Source: Catenaria anguillulae PL171 | Taxonomy: Eukaryota > Blastocladiomycota > Blastocladiomycetes > Blastocladiales > Catenariaceae | DNA length: 27,277 nt | Direction: 5' to 3' | NCBI GenBank assembly: GCA_002102555.1 | Contig: MCFL01000312.1 | Coordinates: 1-27,277 of the forward strand | Shown: one piece after another, positions 21,320-27,277 of the stretch | Layout of the letters: every line of letters begins with the position of its first letter | Position numbering within the stretch: the stretch's first letter is position 1 | The notes under the pieces: model-generated | What the model was told of the DNA's origin: nothing | Seen by the model: only the letters and a program-made list of their open reading frames with translations | The model's database searches: none | Translations under genes and position numbers: made by a program

Positions 21320-24300
21320 TCAAATCCACGGCGTCCACCCTTCAAACATCTGGGACAATCGACCCTCGTCCATGGCGGCATCAACGAGTTCGGAAACCTG
21401 CGATACAACCGGGAGGTGAATCAACTACGCACAAGCAGCAACGTGCAAAGAAAAAAGGGAGACGTACATGTTGAGATACTCCACCAGCCAACTGCCCACC
21501 CTCCAACTTGCTCATCACGTTTCTCAACACCCGAACAGCCTGCTCGCGCTGCTCATCATCCAACGCTTGGCCCTCGCCCGTTACCTTACGGCGGTGACCC
21601 GCCGCGCCAGCTGCCTGGTCCACTGCTGATCCAGACCCAACGCCGTCCGATGACGGTGCATCTGCACATTGGCTGCCCAACTCTTGTGACACAGGTCCGC
21701 TGACGGAAGTGTCCGTGACTTCTTCATCTTCATCGTCCTCAACCTCTTCAACGTCACCGTCCTCATCCCCACCTGCGCCCGCATTCGCCTCGCCATCGTC
21801 GTCTGTGGCGGGCGCCGCCCCAGACCCAAGCCCAGCAACCACGTCCCAATTCGCATGCTCGTCCATGACCATGGACTCGAGCAACTGCACAACGTACGCG
21901 CGATGCTTGCGCAACAGGCCCAAACCACCTCGGCCGCCGCCAAAACGGACCGCGGACTCCCACATCACCGCCCATGGCTGCAACAAATGACCGTGTTAGC
22001 CTAAACGGCACCAGCTCGGGGATCCGCAATGCGCTTCCTCGGTCAAACGAGACATTGTAATCAATGTGCACGACTTGGCCATTGGCCACGTCCAGCAGCA
22101 CATTGTCGAGGTGCCTATCGCCAAGCCCAAGCACGTGGCCAACCATGGACGTTGCCGCGACCGAATGCGCAAAACGCCGCTGCATTTGAATGGCGGACCA
22201 TGACGATGTGGTCGCGAGATAGAGCGTGTTGCGAATCCCGTCGTTGCGCTCGGAATTGCATAGCGCCTTGTAAATGTCGACCAACTGGTCGTCAGAGCAG
22301 TGCTTGCGTAACGACGACACGGGCACGGCACCCGACAGACCGAGCACCTTGTGGGCGGCGGCGTTGAATGCGGCAAGCGGTTTGGGCGGCGACTGGTTGG
22401 CGTGCATGGCCAGGTACTGGCGCTTGTAAATCGAATAGATCGGGACCGCAGAGACCCATTGGATGAACCCGCCCATGTGGCCGAGCGGAACGACAGAGTA
22501 GCCACGGACCACTGCGCTGGATGGACCGGTCAAGCGAAGCAATGCGGCAGCGTCGCGGTTTCCACCGCGGCCAGCGGCATCGGTCAGCATGTGGTTGACC
22601 GTCTCAAACACTTGAACCATGCGCTCGTCAAGTCGCAAGTCCTCGAGACCTTTGAGCAAGTAAGCGTGCGCGGACCCGTCTTCGGCAATGAACGTAATCT
22701 TCTTTGGCTTTGTCTTGGTCGGCAACACGAGAAACCCGGGCGCGATACCGGCAATTCGAGTCGACGTGCCAGGCAAGCAGCCGGCACTGAGGTCCAGCCC
22801 ATGCAATGCACCGACATGCTCGAGCTCGAGGTTCCGCCCGCGATTCACCACATTGTTGAGTGCCACAACCAGTGGATGCAGCGGTTTCCACACTTGCTTG
22901 ACGACGCCACGCCATTTTTCCGGCCCCAGCAAATCCAAGTCTACAGCGACCCCGCTGCTGCCGCTGCCGCTGCCGCCGCTCACCTTTGCCCACACGGCCT
23001 TGACGCCTGCCACGGCTGCCTCAATCTTGCGCATGAATGCCGTCTGGAACGCAAGCTCGTGTGCCGATACTGGATACTTCAAATGCGACTCGGCCAGCCG
23101 CTCCAACTCGGCAATCATGGCGGGTACCGACATGCTCCGCCGAAGCACGGCGCCCTGCAAGCTCGTCAGCGAATGGTGCCACTGCTCGTCCCATAGCACC
23201 GTCAACCGTTGTGCATGCTCGACCAGCACGCGTGTGGCTTGGACCATGTCACGCGATTCCACCGTCCCGAGCAGCCTCGAATCGATCTGCAACTCGGGCC
23301 GCTCAAGATCCAGGGCAACTAGCGGGTACACGCACGCCGCCGGCGCATGTTGTACGAGCTGCTTGATGATTGCCGATGCAAATGTCGAGGGGAACGGATG
23401 CGGGTGCACGAGCATGGCCGTGAGTTGCGGCATGAGAAACGTCCACGTGTGCGCATTGCCTGACGTGACGCTTGCGATTTGGGTGGGGTCGACTTGATGC
23501 GCCAGCGTCTCGGCGTGGAGTTCAATCAAGTGCAAGAGACGCATGGCGGCCATGTTGGCACGGTGCTTGTCGGCCAACGACATGGCAAGGTCAAGGTACC
23601 GCGCATAGCTGCGCACGGCCAGCCGACGCTTGATCTGCGTCGACGCGCGCGGATGGCGATGTCGCCAGGTACACTGGCTCAGGCACATGCTCGGCATGGA
23701 AATTGGCCAACTGCCGCCACGCATCCGCCTCGCCCGGATCCACACGCACCGCCGCCGTCAGCAACGAGTGCATCATCTGTGCCACACGCTGCTGCTGCTG
23801 CTGTGGCCCCTCCGACTCGAAGTCCGCGTCTTGGTCCATGGACAATGCCTCCATGCGACTCACCAAGTCGTCGTGCCCGTCTCTACCACCGCCACTTGAT
23901 TCGGCTCCATCCAATCCCATGAGCGCCAACATGGCATGCGCCGTGTGTTGCTGTGACTTGACCACCACATCTCTGAGCACCTGGTCCATGTCCGAGTCAC
24001 ACGCCAACAGACCCCGGCGGACGAGCGATGCGCACGCCGCGGGCTGCGCAGTTGCAAGCTCCAGGGAAACGCGGCCCAGCATGGCCGCGTGTAACTTCAG
24101 CTGCTGCCGTTGGAACTGTGCGTCGTGCACTGTTGCCGCGGAAAGGCATGATTGCGCCGTGTTGAGGTTGCCAAGATGTTGGTGAACGGCCGCGAGGCGG
24201 ACAGCGAGTGAGTCTGCGGACTGTGCGTCGACGTGAAAGATGTTGCAAAGCGCGTGGTGCGAGACGTGCAGAGACGAATCGATTGGAAGCGCCGTTGTGG

Positions 24301-27214
24301 TGGTGTCGAGGGCGAGGATGGGCATGGATTCGACAAGCTGAGACTGGATGGATGAGACGGGCGGGAGAGGGTGGGTGATGCCCAACTTGGACGTCGATGG
24401 TGGTGTTGATTCAGATTCCGCGAGCTACATAAAGCGCAAACAGGAAAAGGTTAACGTCCAATGCCAGAATGAGAATGGCTACCATACATACCTCGCGCAG
24501 CATGTTCAAACACGTTCCATCACCAAAGCCACCCATCCCCGCCATCTGTTCAACAAACGCCTTGACGTCCTTGTACTCTCCAATCATTGCATAGGCTGCC
24601 GCAACTCCCTCCAATGCCCTCGCTGCCGTCTTTCCCCCGCGCCCGTCTCGCCGACCAACGCCAACCCCGTCTTCCTGACCTTTTCGACCTCGCCCCTGGC
24701 CAGCGCCCACTCTGCCCGTAATCCCCTGCCTGTGACCCCGGCCACGCCCCGAACGACATCATCCCACCCATACTCGGCAGCCTGCATGCCCAACGCGGGC
24801 CAATCTGCCTTTGACGCATGTGCGCCTTTCGGCCCGTCGACCCGCAACAACTCGAGCCCGTGTCTCACTGCATCCGCTGCACTTGTGGCGCCACTCGCAA
24901 CGGCCGCCCTTGCCGCCGCCCTGCGCATCCGCGTCATCCACTCGTCCATGACGGCCTCGTTGGACACGAAAAACGCGTGTATGTTCTTTGGGAGTGCTGG
25001 GACACTGGCCACGGCCGCGGTGTCGGCCACAGGGGGGCCAGTCTTGACGCTCGCAAACCACCGGTCGAGCGCGTTCACCGTGTGTAGCGCCAAAGCGTGT
25101 TTGCGATGCACGAGAAGTTCGATGCCCGCAAGGGTGGCGGGCGCGGCACCCATGGGCGTCTTGAAGCGCGTCAGCATGCAGTATCGCGCGAGTTCCCAGG
25201 AGAGGTAAAAGTGCAGGGCGGCGCGCGAGTGGACGAGGGGATGTAGGAGCGGGAAGGTGGATGTGGAGTGAAAAATGGAGCGCATGTCTGTGATGGAGAC
25301 AGTTGGTGTGGACGAAGATGCTGACGAAGCGGATCCATCGCCAAGCAGGTGCGTAAAGTGGTGCTGGCGAAACATGCCCGTGTGTGGTGAGGCCATGACG
25401 GCGAGCTTGAATGTGGTCAGTATGGTGGGCTCGATCGGGGGGAGGGCGTGCGCAACTGTACACTGAGACAACGCAGAGAGAACCTGTTTGGCGGCCGTTG
25501 CCAGCGCGCCACCATCAACATCGTCATCGTACTCGCCGGCGGCAAACAAGACCAAAACTTCGCGTGTCCGTTGGCTTGCTTGTGCTAACGTCACACTTGG
25601 GATTTGTCCGACAACCTTGGCCAAGGCCACGCGCACGCTTGCCGCCGCGACCGCCCCAAACACTCTGTCGACCAACCCTTCCAATTGCTCCACGCTGACC
25701 CACTCGACCAAGCTGTCGTTGGCAAGCGCCTCAAGCGCCAAGACGCGCCATTTCGCGGGCAAAAACGGCTCACCCGTCACATCTACCAGCATATGCACGG
25801 CCTTGTCGCCGTGCCACTTGACGCCACCGGCAAGCAGCTGAGGAATCAATGCATACACGCCCACGCCGGCTCCATCCGAGTCTGCGTCTTGAAACGCGCA
25901 AAGCAGCACACGCACAAATTCGGCCGCAAGCCATGCACACACGCTTGACGGCGGCGCCGGTGGTGATGAAGGTGCACGTGCACTATTTGGGGATCCAGCA
26001 GCTACGACACACCTGACAAGCCGCGCGCAATATGCAGCGGCGGCGGAGGCTGCGCCACCCTTGCCCGAGGCATCTTTCCCACCACCGACCCAGATCTTGA
26101 AATGATCCACAACAACCCCACCCACGCGCTCGCTTTCGTCATGTTCCTCCTCATGGTCATGGTCTTGGCGAGCATGTGTGAGTAAAGCCACCAGGACACG
26201 ATCCAGCGCATCCAACACCTGCTCAGCGGCCTCGCTCGCCATGCCCGCATACTTACTTCTCAACACCCACACAGGGACCCGCGCTTGAGCAACTTGCGCA
26301 CGGCCACCTGCGACGGCGGGGCCCCACCGGCCTCGAGCGCGCGCGCAAGCACATCTGCCCAGTCTGCGACGGCGCGTGCGGCCACGAGCGAAGTCCAAAA
26401 GTCCAAGTGCAAAGCAAGCCACCAGTCGCTTGCGCGTGGCCCGCTCGCGTCCAGGACGGACCGGACAAGCGGGGCGAGTTTCTTTGCGCGACGAAGCACA
26501 AGCGTCAAAAGTGGACCGAGCTTGGCGATGGGCCAAGGTGAAGGTGGCGAGATTTGGAGTGTGCAGTGGGGAGGTGTGCGAGCAAGTGCATCCAGCCGAG
26601 CACGTGTTGCGTGGTGAGTGTTGCAAAGGGCAGGATGCGCAGTGTTTTGGAGGTGCCCGGGTCGAGTTGGAACGGGTCGAGGGCTGTGGCGGCATCGTGT
26701 GCTCCGAGCGAGTCGAGGGCCAGGTCAAACAGCCGTTGGGCAAGGGGCGGCGGCATGTCGCGCGCCAACGACGACGACGATGATGATGACGATGAGACGA
26801 CGAGACGATGGAGAAAACGTGAGTGCTTGAACGGCAACGTCACGAGAGGCCGGGTGGTCAATGAGTTGTGGGAGGAGCGTGGGGATGGTCTGTCAAAGTA
26901 CTTTGTGGCGAGCGCTTGCAAGAGCGAAGGGACGGGTTTGGCAAGAACGACTTGGGTGGCTAGCTCGAGCAGCGGGTCGATGGCGGGTGCGAGCAGGTCG
27001 TCGAGCGAGTTGACTGGCCGCAGAGGTGGTGGGGGCAGCGGGTGGTGTGGGTGAGCAGCATGCCGAGGACGGTGGCCTTGAATTGGGTGTTGTGTGTGAT
27101 TGCGGTGGCGAGCCAGTGGACAAACTTGAGGGCGAGGTCCTTTGAGACTTGGAGCGAGTAGAAGCCGAGGATGGCGACAATGAATCCGAGCTCGGAGGCG
27201 ACGGCGGCAGACAT
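21320..27214 (-). CDS. SMG1: SMG1, PI3K-related kinase of nonsense-mediated decay
   Basis: Phosphorylates UPF1 in nonsense-mediated mRNA decay. From high to low coordinates: a helical N-terminal part (27214 to about 24500), a FAT-like region (about 24420-22950), an FRB-like part (VWKPLHPLVVALNNVV), the kinase domain (about 22745-21930), an acidic linker and FATC (21320-21397). SMG1-type signatures are LPTKTKPKKITF, LLKGLEDLRLDERMVQ, LGLGDRHLDNVLLD, HIDYNVSFDRG and VPFRLT, and the end is MFEGWTPWI. Introns: 21398-21467 (GTACGT), 24425-24491 (GTATGT) and probably 23635-23686 (52 nt, GTGCCT). About 1,900 codons are visible, against 3,661 in human. ATG 27212-27214 has an upstream in-frame stop, but more 5' exons may lie beyond the window. 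The frame also changes near 27040, 26540, 26275, 24640 and 21935 without good splice sites, mostly in G/C runs. The kinase-FATC linker is only about 150 residues, against over 1,000 in human. Confidence 0.9.
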
Positions 27215-27277
27215 TTTCGGGAGAGGTAGTGAGGGAGGTTGTTGCTCTGCTGATCATCTTGGGCTGAAGAAGTGTGG
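27215..27277. other. Right edge, 5' side of SMG1
   Basis: 63 bp beyond the first visible SMG1 ATG. A possible 3' splice site (GATCAGCAG, minus) near 27245 leaves open that SMG1 has further upstream exons outside the window. Confidence 0.3.

Noticed and set aside
23635-23686. Frame break at the GCGCGCG run in the SMG1 FAT region
   Set aside because: A 52-nt intron (GTGCCT...GACGCAG, phase 0) restores the frame, and 52 nt is also the length of a certain intron elsewhere in the window. I prefer splicing to an indel here.

Overview
The window looks like nuclear DNA from an early-diverging, probably zoosporic fungus (Blastocladiomycota or Chytridiomycota). This is an inference. The genes are GC-rich and compact, with many short introns (52-102 nt). 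The gene set is fungal/opisthokont: delta-COP, SEC11, a TMEM41-type VTT protein, PKB/Akt, a fungal M50B-type membrane peptidase and the nonsense-mediated-decay kinase SMG1, which most yeasts have lost. A secreted GPI-anchored protein with a bacterial-type substrate-binding fold is the least ordinary member. I saw no tRNA, rRNA, CRISPR array or recognisable mobile element.

Layout, left to right. 1-3500 holds at least one minus-strand protein gene that I cannot name and whose frame is broken in several places. 4251-6060 (minus) is coatomer delta. 6488-7364 (plus) and 7487-8322 (minus) are two SEC11 signal-peptidase genes lying tail to tail with exactly matching internal exon lengths. 9079-10513 (plus) is a possible Mediator MED28-like protein with a long acidic tail. 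11192-12779 (plus) is a TMEM41/VTT membrane protein. 13153-14940 (minus) is a PH-domain AGC kinase of the PKB/Akt type. 15507-16849 (plus) is an unrecognised, mostly disordered protein with a coiled coil. 17205-18130 (minus) is a peptidase M50B-like membrane protein. 18826-20362 (minus) is the GPI-anchored periplasmic-binding-protein homologue. 21320-27214 (minus) is SMG1, running to or just past the right edge.

The genes do not form one pathway. Several serve the secretory and endomembrane system: delta-COP in retrograde Golgi-ER coats, the two SEC11 paralogues in signal-peptide cleavage, the VTT protein in ER lipid scrambling and autophagy, and the GPI-anchored binder as a secretory client. 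PKB and SMG1 are signalling and mRNA-surveillance kinases.

Three window-wide observations stand out. (1) The introns I could fix by homology and phase use 5' splice sites of the form GTRYG, with a pyrimidine at +4 in 24 of 26, rather than GTRAG; one is a GC-AG intron. (2) The SEC11 pair is an inverted duplication with five matched exons. (3) Frame breaks are confined to the first gene and SMG1 and tend to lie at GCGCG or G/C runs, which suggests base-level assembly error more than gene death.
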